From: Prunus persica
Lineage: Eukaryota; Streptophyta; Magnoliopsida; Rosales; Rosaceae
Direction of reading: 5' to 3'
Assembly (NCBI RefSeq): GCF_000346465.2
Contig: NC_034010.1
Location: forward strand, 16,334,169-16,398,168
DNA length: 64,000 nucleotides
In this document: positions 32,040 to 45,025 of the stretch, piece after piece
Layout of the letters: the number at the start of each line of letters is the position of its first letter
How positions within the stretch are numbered: position 1 is the stretch's first letter
Position numbers and translations under genes: made by a program
Notes under the pieces: model-generated
The model's input: the letters and a program-made list of their open reading frames with translations, nothing else
Told to the model about the DNA's origin: nothing
The model's database searches: none

Positions 32040-35000
32040 TTAAAGACTAAGTAATATTAAAACCTTACAGGATCAGTTCTTTTATTCTTCAAACCCTTAA
32101 ACCTAATACTTTATACCCACCTGATTGCGAGGACTGTCATGGTTGGCCTTTAAATACTCAAATGTAGCAATTGGACTGCTGCCTTCAAGATTGTCTACAT
32201 CCATCTCAGCTCTCGTAAAAAAAGAAGAAGGAAGAATGATGTGATTCTCATGTTGGTAAAGCCCACAAAGTTTAGATCAAACGCGCGTTTCGTTTTTAAG
32301 TTTTTTGGTCAAACACGTTTGGTATCATTTTGTATTGTAATTAAAAATAAATAGCAACTTAATAGGATAAGGCCTGGTTTCATGATAATGGTTAATGGGT
32401 AAATTATTCAAAAAGTTTTTCTATGGGCCAATATAATGTGTTAATTTAATAATAATTCATATAAATTTAATAATTTAATAAATTATTATTACTTTAATCA
32501 ACGTGTTCATGTCCTACTTTTTCATATATTCCGTGACCCCGTGTTGCGTTGCTGTATTCCTATACCCATGTTCGTGCAACATAACCTCCCGCATAAAGGG
32601 CCAGGCTGTCGAGTTCCTCTTGAGGCTGCTCAGGAGGCATACTGTCCTTTGATAGATGGGTCCATAAATTTCTTGAGCTTCGACTTCTGAATAATTTGCA
32701 ATACAAACAAGATCAATTCTTCTACTCTTCAAATACAATTTCCTACTAAAGAAACCCTTAACCTAGTACTTTATAGCCACTAGATTGAGAGGATTGTCAT
32801 GATTGGCCTCTAAATACTCAAACGTAGCAATAGGACCGTTGCCTTCGAGATTATCTATATCTATGTCAAGTCTCGTTAGCATCCGGCTGGTCATTAACTG
32901 GAGCTATTAAATAGTATAAAACAATTAATATTCCATTATAGTGCATACATATAGCAATTAATTTGAAAATTAAGATAAATTAGTTACCAGTACTAGTGTT
33001 GGATGACCTTAAAAGTTTAATACACCACCTCTTGTTCACAGTATATAAGTTGAGACTAAATACGTTGATAAAAGGAAATCAAATCTTCAAGAAGGAACTA
33101 CTGGACCAAAAACCTTTCTTTAAGACTTCAATAGCACACCATTGTTTTAGCTTGTTTCTATAACGATGATAATTGATGCACTCGTCGTTCGACCTACACT
33201 CATGACCATCATCGGCACATTTGTGATTTCGATGTGAACGCATTGTCTGCAGCAACAAACCAAAAAAAAGGGGAGATAAGCTTGTTAAAAGAAAGAAGAA
33301 CAGAGCAAGAGCACATGAGTTGATAAACTTGTTATAAAAAAGAAGATATGCTGAGTGAAGTAATGGAGGCTCGTGTACGTACAAAAAGGACAATTTGGAG
33401 GACTGTCTCGCTGTCATGCTACCAATATTTTTCGACAATTTTCGACCATCTAGAGGATTGTTATGCTAATAAATTACGTTCTTTTAAAGGTATCCGAACA
33501 ATAGATAGTCATGTTACGCTAATACACTATACTGGAACATATGCACTCAAAATAATACAATTATAACATCCTTAATAGGCTCTGCTAGAATTCCCCCAAC
33601 TTCAAATTATATTCGCTCCTCAAAGTAATCTCGGTTCGAAAATTGAGAACATCCATGAAAAGAAAATACCATATATAAGTAACACCATCGAGATTGTCTT
33701 GAACATTTTAAAAGTTTAGTACACCACAGTTCACAGTACATAAGTTGGATAACCCTAAAACTAGCAGACTTGTTTGAATCTTCTATGAGAAGATAATTAC
33801 TAAAGAAAAAATAGGAATGGGAAATAACCTTATATGTCAAGAATCCAAACTTCGAATAACCAAACAAGTACCCCGAAACTTGTGATTTGTCAATAACAAA
33901 TTGTGCTCTTGGGTAGGAAGACAAAAGTTCATAGAAGAAGAAGATATTAATATGAATGAGCAAGTTGTAAGCACACTCAGTTCACACATGAAGCATTTGA
34001 AGCCAGATAGTATTTGTTATCAACTCAAATCAGTCAAGTTTTTACTAGGGGTGGCATTTTAGACCAAAAAATTGAAGAACCGCAAAAACCAACCAACATT
34101 ATACCGCATTGGAACCGCAATAGCTAAAAATCGACCGAAAATTGCGGTTTTAGAAACCGAACCGCAATTGCGGTTGCGATTGTGGTATGTGATTTTCCCA
34201 ACTCGCAGTTACCGCAAATTGCAAATATATTTTTTTTAAAATTGCATTTTAGTAGTTAGATGTTGTGTCTTAATTTGGTTGAGTTTAATCTATTATTAAT
34301 ATGCTTTTGTATTGTCTTGTGTTATAGATGGACTCTAGTCACTCTAACACACCTAATGCCTCTAATCCCCCAAACACAAACCACACCCGAAACACAACCT
34401 CCACTCCAACTCATAAAGAAGGGCTTCTGATCTTATAATAAAATCTACTCACCACCACCTACACTTGAGTTCTCCTTTTGGTTTGTAACTTTAATTAACT
34501 TTGAATTGAATTTTTCTTTAGGTTGTGATGCATGAGAAGTTGAGGTTGAGGTTGAGGTTGTGAATTTATATATGCTTGAGAAATTGAGGTTGTGAATTTA
34601 TTACTTATGCTTGAGAAGTTGAGGTTGTGAATTTATATTTTTTGGTTAAAGTATGCTTGAACTCAAAAAGCTTCAAAAGAAGCATCAAATCTGGGCTTAA
34701 AAGTGTGGAAGATTGAATTTTTATGACACAAAAAGACCACATTTAAAGATCTAAAATTGTCTAATTTCGGCCCAAAATATTCAAATTGGTAATCTTTAAT
34801 TCACCGTAACCGACCGATTTTTGCGGTTTACTGCAAAAAGCGGTCGATTTGCGGTTTCAAAAATCACCTGACCGCAAATAGTCGGTCGGTTTGCGGTTCG
34901 GGAAAAAATTCGCGGTTACCGAACCACAACCACCCCTAGTTTTTACTATCATCTTAATCATGTCCAACTCCTTCAAAACCTCCAACATAGTGGGTCAAGT

Positions 35001-35110
35001 TGCCGGTTTCCTTTTGAGGCTGCTAGGGAGGCGTTCTGTCCTTTAATAGATTGGTCCAAAAACTCCTTGAGCTTCGACTTCTGAAAATTTTGTTGTTTCA
35101 ACAAGATCAA
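32040..35110. repeat. Diverged local duplications (three related blocks)
   Basis: The block at 32060-32215 (ggccttt/ctaaatactcaaa type) recurs at about 32695-32880. The block at about 32600-32705 (ttgaggctgct, cttgagcttcgacttctga) recurs at about 34995-35110. A third pair lies at about 33005-33055 and 33700-33765 (aaaagtttaatacaccac). On the minus strand the blocks give short peptides such as NLEGNGPIATFEYLEANHD and KSKLKKFMDPSIKGQ, with stops between. They may be remnants of a duplicated gene, but I do not recognise it. Confidence 0.55.
34046..34938. mobile_element. hAT-type MITE, 893 bp, with 8-bp TSD
   Basis: Ends TAGGGGTGG and CCACCCCTA are inverted. The 8-bp direct repeat GTTTTTAC flanks it at 34038-34045 and 34939-34946. 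The termini are rich in aaccgcaa / ttgcggtt words in opposing orientation, typical of hAT MITEs. The centre contains a run of gaggttgag/ttgaggttg repeats (about 34535-34630). No transposase. Confidence 0.88.
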
Positions 35111-35145
35111 TTTGTTCCCAAAGAAGAAATTTTCCCTCTGTATTT

Positions 35146-35366
35146 GTTAACGCAACTTTCCTTTCCTAGCCTACACGGAAGTCAACTTTATAATCTCCTC
35201 CTAGCAATTAAACCTTTTTTACTGTAAATCAGATTTCCTACTGTAAATTGGATTGTATTCATGTCTATATTATTTCCTACCTTAAGTAGATATCCTATAC
35301 TAGCATAAATAGGGACTTTGTGTAATCTGTTAAATACAAGGAAATATATTTTCTATAGTATCAAAC
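35146..35366 (+). repeat. Possible solo copia-type LTR
   Basis: A 221-bp stretch starting TGTTAACGC and ending TATCAAACA, with a TATA-like tagcataaatagggac near its 3' end. No matching second copy and no clear target duplication were seen, so this is a weak call. Confidence 0.35.
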
Positions 35367-37240
35367 AGTCATATCTTTCCCTATCGCATACCTCTGTTAT
35401 AGTACTTTTTGGATTTATACCAAATCTACCGCACAACGAGTTCCTATCTTGAAGCACATCACAACCTACAGGCAACACCAACAAGACTTGGTAGGGCAAC
35501 CCGATCGGGAGTCAGAAGATCCATAACGAACTTCATGTTCATCTTTTTTTAAGGTGGGGATCCTCTAGGAACATAAAGGGAGGACTAGGGACCATAACAA
35601 GTTGGGTTGAAAGCTGTTGAAAAAGAGTTGTGAAACGAAGAAGATGAATTCTAAGAGTTTGAAAATTTGGGTGAAGAAATTTGAATAAGTGTTTTTTAAA
35701 AGTACGTATGTGTGTAGTTCAAGTTTTCGCCCTATTCACCAAGTCGTCGTGGTCGACATCGGAGAAAGAAATGAATGAATGTTCTTTTGGGAAAATGTTA
35801 AATAATACACGTACGGGGACAAAAGCCAAAAGGTTAGTCTCATAGGTAGACTGGAAAGTTGCTCACTCCAACGAGCCTAGGCAAGATATAGGTATTTTGA
35901 GAGTACGCCTTTGTTGGGGAATCGATAAAAGAGTATCATTGTCGAGATGGTTAGATTAGAATAAGTTGTTTTGGAAGACACTATTCCATAGAAAGGCCAA
36001 TCAAATTATAACTAGTCAACTCAACCAAACAAGTAGTTTTCTCTGGTTTTCTTTGTCCATACATGGTATGAGGTCGATTCAACGTTATTCCCTTCACACT
36101 GCCCTTCTTTTGAAGGAAAATTGTTTATCCTATTATGCGAATTCTCTTTTTGTTGCACTATCCAAGCTTTTGGATAGCAGTGGAACAAAAATAACCATCA
36201 TATTTGAAGAATGAACCTTCCTTACAAGATGTACGTAGTCCGACCTAACCTCAAACTCTTTCTTCCCAACCTATTTTACTCTATGACACAATTATTTAGA
36301 TGGTATCCTAAGATTGAAGAGATCGGCATCTCAAAAATGTCAAGGTCGAAATATGGTTTTCAAATTAAAGTTTTAAATTAGTGGATCGTGCAAACGGGAG
36401 TGGCTGAAGAGAAGGAATATAAAGATGTTACTAGCCATCGTTTAGGAAGTTGAGGCACAATTAAATGTAGATATCATGAATGCTAGGTGCAGGAAACCAG
36501 GCCAAGAAACCCGAGCAACCACTCCCTATGTGCAGATTGTTAGCTCATCCAGGGCCCCAACGCCTAGCCCTGTTTAAAAGATGAATATGATGGAAATGAG
36601 GATCTCATAACGTCTGTGTTTTCCACTAGATATCATGTGAATGGATGCTTTCTAGTAATAGAAACCATATTTTTGCCTAAGTTGTTCCTGCACTCCAACC
36701 TTTCTTTGTGTGTTGTTGAACTGCTTACTAGTTTTTTGGTGGAGAAGAGACTCAAGGTCATTTTTTCTAAAAAGTAAAAACCCTAATGATGAAGTATCCC
36801 AACCAACTAGGCAAAAACTTCCTTCAAAGCTTGTTGTAGTTTACGGTTCCACAAGTTTGGAACCCTATACAGAGGCCAAGCACACAATAGCTTTCTCTAA
36901 AAGGGACTTGCTTCTTCAAGCTTCGCTCAGGTTTTCATTTATTTTGTTAGGAGTAGGTGCTTGCTACCCGTAACAACTCACTGTATCATCTATATTTTTA
37001 TCCCATTTTAACTTATCTTTTAAATTTAGATTATAAAGGCATTAAAGATATTGAAAGAGTTTTAAGAGACTACTCACCTGGAATAGGATTCAAAATATGA
37101 TTTTTCATCCTATCAGAGTACCAAGGGCATACTTCATTCAACAACTCTCCTATCAAATTCATTTTAATAAATTTATTAATTATTCGAAGTGGTGGACCAC
37201 CATTTTCATAAACACTTATGTATAAATTTTGGGAACATTA
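35367..37240. other. Unidentified low-coding stretch
   Basis: About 1.9 kb without recognisable genes. Short frames at 35966-36214 and 36710-36973 show no family resemblance. Could be decayed retroelement. Confidence 0.35.
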
Positions 37241-37584
37241 TGGGGTCGTTTGGTATGATGGATTGTCATGGACCAGACTAAGTCCTGAAGATTGTCTTGG
37301 ATTAGCTCGAATTAGCCTAAACTGGATTAAGTACTGACCTACGTTTGGTGTTGTGTCGGACTAAGAAGCTGGATTATAAAAATAATGAAAACCTATGTTT
37401 GGTGTTGTGTCAAACTAAAAAATAATTATTGTAACATGTAAATTTAATTGGGAATTTTGTTTTAAAAAATATTTATATTTAATTAGGGATATTTAATTGG
37501 GGCTGATGTGTGAAAAAATAAAATTGTAAAAATTATAAAATTTTTACAAAAAAATTACACCCAAAAAAAAAAAAAAACCATTCT

Positions 37585-40500
37585 TGTTATATAACTAAGG
37601 GAAAATTGTAGAGAGAGTTGGAAAGTAGACAAAGACAACATTGTGTCAATCAACTTGTATCTCTCGTCTTAATAAGACCTCTTATTTATAGGCTTACAAT
37701 GGTAAGAAGACATTAACAACTCATAAGTTACAAGCCTATAACTATGGTATTTAGTGAATAGGTTACATAGAATTAGAAAGGGTGAATGCTAAAAGGTATG
37801 GTGGTCATCCACCAAATCATGCATTTACAACACTCCCCCTTGGATGTCCACCATACAATTGACATAGTTGCCTTATTAAAAACCTTGCTCGGAAAACCTA
37901 GTGGAACAAAACCTAAGCAAAGGGAAAAAGAGTGCAACACTCTTCTGGATCATTGATATGGTGTTTGACGCACTTATGCTACCTCATTAAAACCTTGATA
38001 GGAAAAACCCGGTGGGACAAAAACTTAGTTCAAGGAAAAAGAGTACAGCGCATATGTCCTATATGTAGACAATTGTAGAATCCTCCCCCTAATGAGTACA
38101 AACTTGAATTATTTGAAGATACAACACAAATGATATTGATATCTCATTTTCCTCCTGCAAAGCAAGCTTTGGTAATCCTTTGTATAAACATTTCTTCAAT
38201 ATCATCATTGGAGGATGTATGTGTATCATTCTTTTGAATCCCTGTTGAGGTTAGAGTAATACCAAAAATATCTAGACTATTTTCATGAATCCTTTCACAT
38301 TAACAATTCTTAAAATAACATCATATTCTATAGTATCATCAAAATAATAATATAAGCAACCTCATACTTTATCGTTACAAGGACAAGAATATAAAAATTG
38401 TATGATGTAATAAGCTATTCATATAAACTTTTGTATAATATACCAGCATGTCATAGGCCCTTCAAGAGACCTAAATATTCTGATAACTTCTTTAAAAATT
38501 TGAATACGTTACAACGATATTGAACTTGAATTCGAATTCATAAGTTAGTCAATATACTCACTTGAGGCAATTAGATCAATGGACATTGAGCTTCAAGCTC
38601 CTTAACTTCTTAGAGATTTTCTTTCTATATATTATAATGTATGACATTTTACATCTCTCATAATTTATGACTATGTAACTTAAAAGGATCACTTCTGGCG
38701 ATATGCTTAACTTCATAATCTTTTTAGATTTTCATATAATTGCAAATCTCCATAAATATGCAGTGAACATGCTTTGTAAGAAGAAACATGGCTGCATCTA
38801 CATAATATACTAGGAGAATATCATAAAAATTTCAAGTCTTTACGTGGATACATTTTGCCATACCAAGTGATTTTATTTCACTTCATCACAAACACCGATT
38901 TGTAACCTATACAATTTCATATCTTTTGGTGTTCGAACTTTGGGTCCATTTCTTCCACGTTTTTCAAAAATATTCAATTTTACTGGACTGCCTCTTCCAG
39001 TTTGGCCAATCTTTCTTTACATTGTCGACAATCATAATAAAACGCGGATCAATATCATCATAGCCATTGATAATTTAGTACATACTATATATAAACAGTA
39101 TCATTGATGATCATCAATTTATAAACCCACATTTCTCTTTATGCATGCATAAGATATAGACATTTTCATAGTCACTGGCTACCCATGCCTCTTCAAGGGC
39201 TTTTATTGTTTTCTAATGGACTTATGTCTTCTTATAAGACTGTATCTCTTCCGTGATTAAATATATAGAAAGTGTGGATATTTCATATAGTACCATGTTA
39301 TTTGGGCTGTATGGACCTTTTTATATAGTCTCAACTTCAACGGAGCCAATTGTGGACTATTTTCACACACAACTAGATAAATCATTTGCCACCACTTTAG
39401 ATTGCCTAATTAGGGCATCAACATATTTATGTGATTTGTCACTTCATATGTGTTTTTAAATGCTTCTAGCATTTGACTTGCAATCTTCTAGATTGCAATT
39501 TCTTTTCTACCTTATTTTCACATTAGGTGGCACAAAAATTTGATGAAACAATAATGAATGCATATCATAGCAATTCATGTCGTTTTTCAAGAACAACCTT
39601 TTCTCCCCCCTAACGACGGGAAATTGGTCTCATCAAAATAATGCCATTTGATTGAAGTGGTAAGTGTTGTCCTTCAGGGACCAAATATAAATAATATAAA
39701 GATGATAACGAGAAGCAAAATCTTTAAGTTCACTCAATATATAGTGTAACATAAATACCATGATAAAACTATTCAATCAAAAATAAAATTTTCACATCAT
39801 AAATAATTATAGATCAAAGAACTTTTGGTTGTTATCAAAAAAGAGTTCATATGAAGGAAATTATGATTAACATGCTTTTGGCACGAGACCATAAGTATCG
39901 GTCAGATTTGTTCATAATTTCAACATTAACTCCATTGTGTGAATGTATGAAGCTATGTAAGTTTCTTCTGGAACTAAGTAATATCAAACATTGTAAGTAT
40001 ATAATTTGACCTGTCAATAGTTTTTGGTCAGGTTTGCATAACCGAATATGATATTTACCGAAATGAGTGGTAATTAAACTCAAAAATAAATTTAAACTAA
40101 AATAGTTGTGTGTGCTGTTTCACTAACAATAAATATCATAATTCTTGGAGGCTTTGTCATAGAAGACCCTCCCTTTATACTATTTAAGTTCAAAAACATT
40201 TCACTTCTGGGATAATGGGTTAGTGACATTTGTTTCCGAAAATGATATAGAGCTTACATTCGCTTCAGGGAATTATGCATGCTTATATTTCTTTAGGAAA
40301 TAATAGATCCAATCATATGAAATTCACGAATGCATAATAAAGACTTTTTATTTACCAACAATTGAAACACATCATATTTTCCATATTGCTACTTTTGGAG
40401 CACCTGGAATATGAAAGGATAAATTTATTCCTTTATGCTCTTCCACATTATAATTTTACTTGGATCTCTATTTTCTTTCTTATTTGTATATATAAGAATA

Positions 40501-43130
40501 TCCACTTTTAGGATATCCATGAAAAATAGAACCCAAAAAAAAAAAAAAATTTCATTGAACTACTGGTTCATATAATATACTTAAAACATTCTTTATGGAC
40601 TTAAAATTTCAAAATCCATAACTTCTGGTTTGGAGATAACTCCTGGTTCATAAGACAAATTAAACATCCAAAACTTCAGGTTTTGATTAAAATGTGTAAT
40701 CAAAACTTCTGGTTTTGAATTAAGAATGTCGTTGCAAATAGTTCAGATTTTTATAATCTCAAATTCAATTTTGTATTTCGAATAAGTATACTGAAACTTC
40801 TAGCTTCAACTAATTATTTAACATGGAACTTCTGGTCCAAATGAGATATAAATAAATAATTCACAAAGACAATAAAGTAGTACTAATTAAAAAACAAAAA
40901 AACAATAATAATAACACTAAGTTCTAAAAATAAAAATAAAATATGAATCATAAAATAGAAGGTTATAAGATAAATTGAATTTATCAAACGTTAGGTTCTA
41001 AGATCAATTGAATTTATAGAATTACATGTTCTAATATGAACATATTCGTAAATTTCTATTATAAACTAAAAATTTTAAAAGGTTTCGAACTTCAAGTTTT
41101 AAAGTATAGAACTTCGGGTTCTAGCAAGTTACATAACAAAAAGAAAAAAATTGCCTATAGATTGAATTTGATCTTGAACATCATGTTAAAAAAAAAAAAA
41201 TCACATAAAAGTATTGATTTTATGAAAAATAAGTTCAAAACTAAATGATGAATCAAAGGTCTTTCAAGCTCAATTTGATTGCAATAGCATATATATGATA
41301 ATTAAATAACTTCGGATTCCAGTTAGATTGTGTGATATAGAACGATAGGTTCTAATCAAGTATAGTAATAATAAAAACTAAGAACCAATGAATTTGAAGG
41401 GTCCAATCTTTTGATTCCATTGAAGAAAACATGATAAAGTAAAAGAAAAAAACAACGTTTGATTCTGAACTTCAAGTTCAATCAATATTTTATATATGTT
41501 ATGCCAGAACTGCAGGTTCTTGACAGGATATGAATTACGGGTTCATATTAATATTAATCTTAATAGACAATTATGAACTTTGGATATATATTAACGTATA
41601 TCTGAAACTTCAGGTTTGAGTGCCTATATCAAATTAAAAAGAATATATGGTTTTGAACTGTAGATCCAAATTTGAAGTAATATGATATTGTTCAAGGTAA
41701 TAAAATAAAAAGACAATAAATTAAAACAAAAATAGAAGACATGAAATCCAAATAATTTTGGAACTTCAGGTTCTTAACATGATGTATATTTTTCAGCCCA
41801 AAATCATAATACATATACACTTGTTGAAATATCAATTTGGAGGTTGACACAATTAGAACTTCAGGTTCTAGAATTTATTTATTTTAATGCATATCTGGCC
41901 GAAACTTATAGTTTGGATTATGCATAATAAGAACTTCGGGTTCTAAGATATTTGAACTTCGCGTCATATGACGAACTTCAGGTCCTTAAATATAAATTAT
42001 TGAAAGGAAAATAAATAACTGAATATAACAATTAAAATAAAATAATAATTAAAATACTAGAATAAAATAAATTGTTGGAACTTCTGGTTTCAAGTTAGAG
42101 AAAAATCAAAAAGCTCCAAGTTTTGATTTACTTTATGAGAATTGCAGAACTCCAAGCCCTTATATAGATATTATATGGATTAAGAACTAAAAGACTTCGG
42201 TTCTTTATTTAATTATATGACTTAGGGACTTCGGGTCCTTGCATAAAATAAAAACGAATTTAAAGAAAAACTAAGTAAAAATAAAATACAACAAAAATTA
42301 AAATATTGCAATAAAATAAATTGTTGAAACTTCTAGTTCCATTCAGGTTTTCATTTGCCTTTTAAGAATTGGGGAACTTCAAGTCCACAAACATTTATAT
42401 TATAAGGATTGAAATCTAAGGATCTTCTGGTCCTTACATGACTGAATAAGAACTAAGTAAATTCTAGTTCTCCATTAATTGTATAAGAATTTAACATCTT
42501 CAAACCCTCTGTCAAATGTATAAGAGATGGAGTCAAGATCTTCAGGTATTGATTTCTCCTTGCATTGTTCTTTGTATTGTTGTCTCTACAGTCATAAGAA
42601 TTAGATAATGTAATTCATAACACATTGATAAGTAACAGAATATAAAATCTTGATTTTAACAAAAATCATGATTTTCTTACAAAAACAAAAACAAAATATA
42701 ATTTCAATACTTAGGTAAGATAAGAATATGCATATCAACATAGTAATAGAAATTCAAATAAGAAACTTATCTATTTGGAATTCAATATTCATCTCGATTA
42801 GCTGTCTTCTTGGTACCACTGATCACGTACATAATTGGCAAGTTCATTGGTGCTTGAAGAGTATTCGTGCTGATAACGTGTTATATAACTAAGGAAAAGT
42901 TGTAGAGAGAATTGGAAAGTAGAGAAAGACTATATAATTTGTGTCAATCAACTTGTATCTCTCATCTTGATAAGACCTCTTATTTATAGGCTTACAATGG
43001 TAAGAAGACATTAACAACTCATAAGTTACAAGCCCATAACTATGATATTTAGTGCATAGGTTACATAGAATTAGAAAGGGTGAATGGTAAGAGGTATGGT
43101 GGTCATCCACCAACTCATGCATTTACAACA
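37585..43130 (-). mobile_element. Old LTR retrotransposon without intact genes (LTRs 248/252 bp)
   Basis: LTRs lie at 37585-37832 and 42879-43130 (TGTTATATAACTAAGG to GCATTTACAACA), with target duplication ATTCT at 37580-37584 and 43131-43135. Orientation is minus: a polypurine tract (AAGGGGGAG on the minus strand) abuts the left LTR, and a primer-like site CGTTATCAGCACGA abuts the right one. The LTRs differ at roughly 12-14 bases plus a 4-bp indel (about 5%), so it is clearly older than the Ty3/gypsy insertion. No open frame exceeds about 80 codons, and no gag or pol motif could be read. Much of its interior consists of a recurring short motif (next entry). Confidence 0.85.
40200..42560. repeat. 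Interspersed GAACTTCAGGTTC-like motif array
   Basis: Variants of GAACTTCAGGTTC (gaacttcgggttc, aacttctggttc, aacttcaagttc) recur dozens of times at irregular 30-90 bp spacing across about 2.3 kb of AT-rich DNA. The arms GAAC and GTTC are complementary, so each unit can form a small foldback. On the element's sense strand one frame reads repeated EPEVL-type peptides between stops. The motif density falls off left of about 40200. Confidence 0.75.
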
Positions 43131-43196
43131 ATTCTCTCATTCTTTCCTCTTCCTTCCTCTCTTTCTCTTGCTCTGCCTTTCTTTCCCATCTCTGCC

Positions 43197-43198
<2 letters not shown>

Positions 43199-43253
<55 letters not shown>
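43199..43253. repeat. CT/GA microsatellite
   Basis: About 27 uninterrupted TC units inside the right part of the split MITE. It generates artificial Leu/Ser and Glu/Arg open frames on the two strands. Confidence 0.95.
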
Positions 43254-43257
<4 letters not shown>

Positions 43258-43786
43258 AAATTTCCAAAGAGAAAAACAGAATAAACCCAATTAGCCTCGC
43301 ACCACAACTTTTCACAAACCAATTACCACACCACAAAATTAAAATTAAAAAAACACCATAATGCCTAAAACACAATTGGGATCTTATTGACCCCTTTCTT
43401 TTTCATTTTCTAAGTTAAAAGACGAAAGGGAATTGGAAGAGAATAAGAGTGGAGAGCTACAGGGTTTTGTAGACAGAGTGAAGGGAGGTATGTAAAGGGC
43501 GAGATAAAAAAACTTGCATGAGTACAACTTCAAAGAAGAGCAAAGTCAATGTTGAAGGAAACAAGAGAAAGAAAGAGAGAGAGGCATTGGCTCAGACTCG
43601 CGTGTTCTGTTTAGCGAGCTCGCTATTTTGCAAACCACGTTTCAGCCTCGCTAGATTGGACGAGCGAGTGAGGCACTTTTTGTACTGTTGGACTATATAA
43701 TCTCATTTAAGTTAGTCCCTCCTTTCACCAAACATGGGTTTTAAGTGCTAGTTAACCCAGTCCAGTGAGGCCTACTAAACATACCC

Positions 43787-44153
43787 TAAGTGCATATTTT
43801 GAGTAAACTATTATGCTTCTCACATGCAGTATCCGAGTATTTCCTATTTAAGGAATATGGAGGAGGTATGCTTCACGCTATCCGATCTTGAAGAAGCCAA
43901 TAGGTTATCAACGATCTTATCAATTGACTAGTTCAGTTTAATGCCCATCGAAATGCTAATCCAAGAAAAATGATTTGAGAAGTTCGAAAGAACTACTGCC
44001 CTACATTTTGATCGATACACAGTTGAGTAGGTAAATCAGGAATGCTACGGGTGTAGGAGCGATCCTGGTAAGGGAAGGCTAAGACGGCACGAAGCCAACC
44101 AAGTTGCAAATAAGAAGGAGCATATGGGGGAGGACCTTTATTCACAAGTACAA
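43787..44153. other. Intergenic DNA between the MITE and the copia remnant
   Basis: About 370 bp with no recognisable gene or repeat end. Confidence 0.4.
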
Positions 44154-44496
44154 TGTGTAAAATTGGTATAAGAATATAATTGCCAGAATGAATTTCTCAT
44201 TAACCAAGCAACTGGATTTATACAGAGGTCGTCCTACAATTAAGCAGAGGTCGTCCTACAATTAAGCAATCTAGTCCTACAATCTAGTTGTACTTCTTTG
44301 GTAAGTAAAAATATAGAATCAATTACAAATTACAACAATGAAATATTTTCCTAACTAATCCCAAATTTTGTGGGATATTGTGAATTCTCAACACTCCCCC
44401 TCAAGTTGGAGAGTGGATGTCAAGAACTCCCAACTTGTGCAACATGATTGAGAATGCATCTTTACCCAAGGGTTTGGTAACCACGTCGGCAATCTG

Positions 44497-44835
44497 TTAT
44501 GAAGATGCGACATGCTTTGTAATGATCAATCTATCTTGTATCTTGTCTCTAATGAAGTGGCAATCCATTTCAATGTGTTTTGTTCTCTCATGGAAGACCG
44601 GATTGGCTGCTATATCTAATGCAGCAAGGTTGTCGCAATGCAGCAGGGCTGGTTCAGGATGTGGTAGGCGCAAAAACTGCAAGAGACTTAGCAGCCAAGA
44701 GAGCTCACAGCATGCTCTAGCCATGGCTCTGTACTCGGCTTCTGCGGAAGAAAGAGGTACAGTTTTCTGTCTCCTCGTCCTCCAAGAAATCAATAAGCTA
44801 CCCAAAAAACATAGAATACTCAGTTGTGGACCCAC
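44497..44835 (-). pseudogene. copia RNase H remnant
   Basis: A 112-codon open piece with the family passage [20 protein letters not shown], ending in the [11 protein letters not shown] region that normally lies close to the polyprotein C-terminus. It is out of frame with the reverse transcriptase piece upstream. Confidence 0.85.
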
Positions 44836-45025
44836 GAGTGGTTGGGCAACCTGCCCAATCTAAGTCACAATAAGCACTCAACTTTAAGTCACTCTGAGCG
44901 GGAAAAAAAAAGTCCTTGCCCGGGAGTATTCTTGAGGTATCTCAGGACTCGAAAGTGCAATCTCCATATGAGGCTTACAGGGTTCGTGCATGAACTTGCT
45001 TAGCACGTGTACGGCATATGTAATG

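Larger units (their letters stand above)
37241..43786. mobile_element. Probable MITE (Tourist/PIF-like ends) interrupted by an LTR element
   Basis: The left end (tggggtcgtttggtatgatgg) and the inward-read right end (agggtatgtttagtaggcc) are imperfect inverted copies, and shorter words behind them (acctatgtttggtg and acccatgtttggtg) also pair in inverted order. The LTR element at 37585-43130 is inserted between the halves. The target duplication is not resolved. The right half includes a long CT microsatellite. Confidence 0.4.

Noticed and set aside
32514..32738. 74-codon minus-strand frame as a gene
   Set aside because: Overlaps a locally duplicated block, has no start context or homologue I recognise, and the sister block at about 35000 has stops.
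43080..43375. Leu/Ser-rich and Arg/Glu-rich frames
   Set aside because: By-products of the CT microsatellite.
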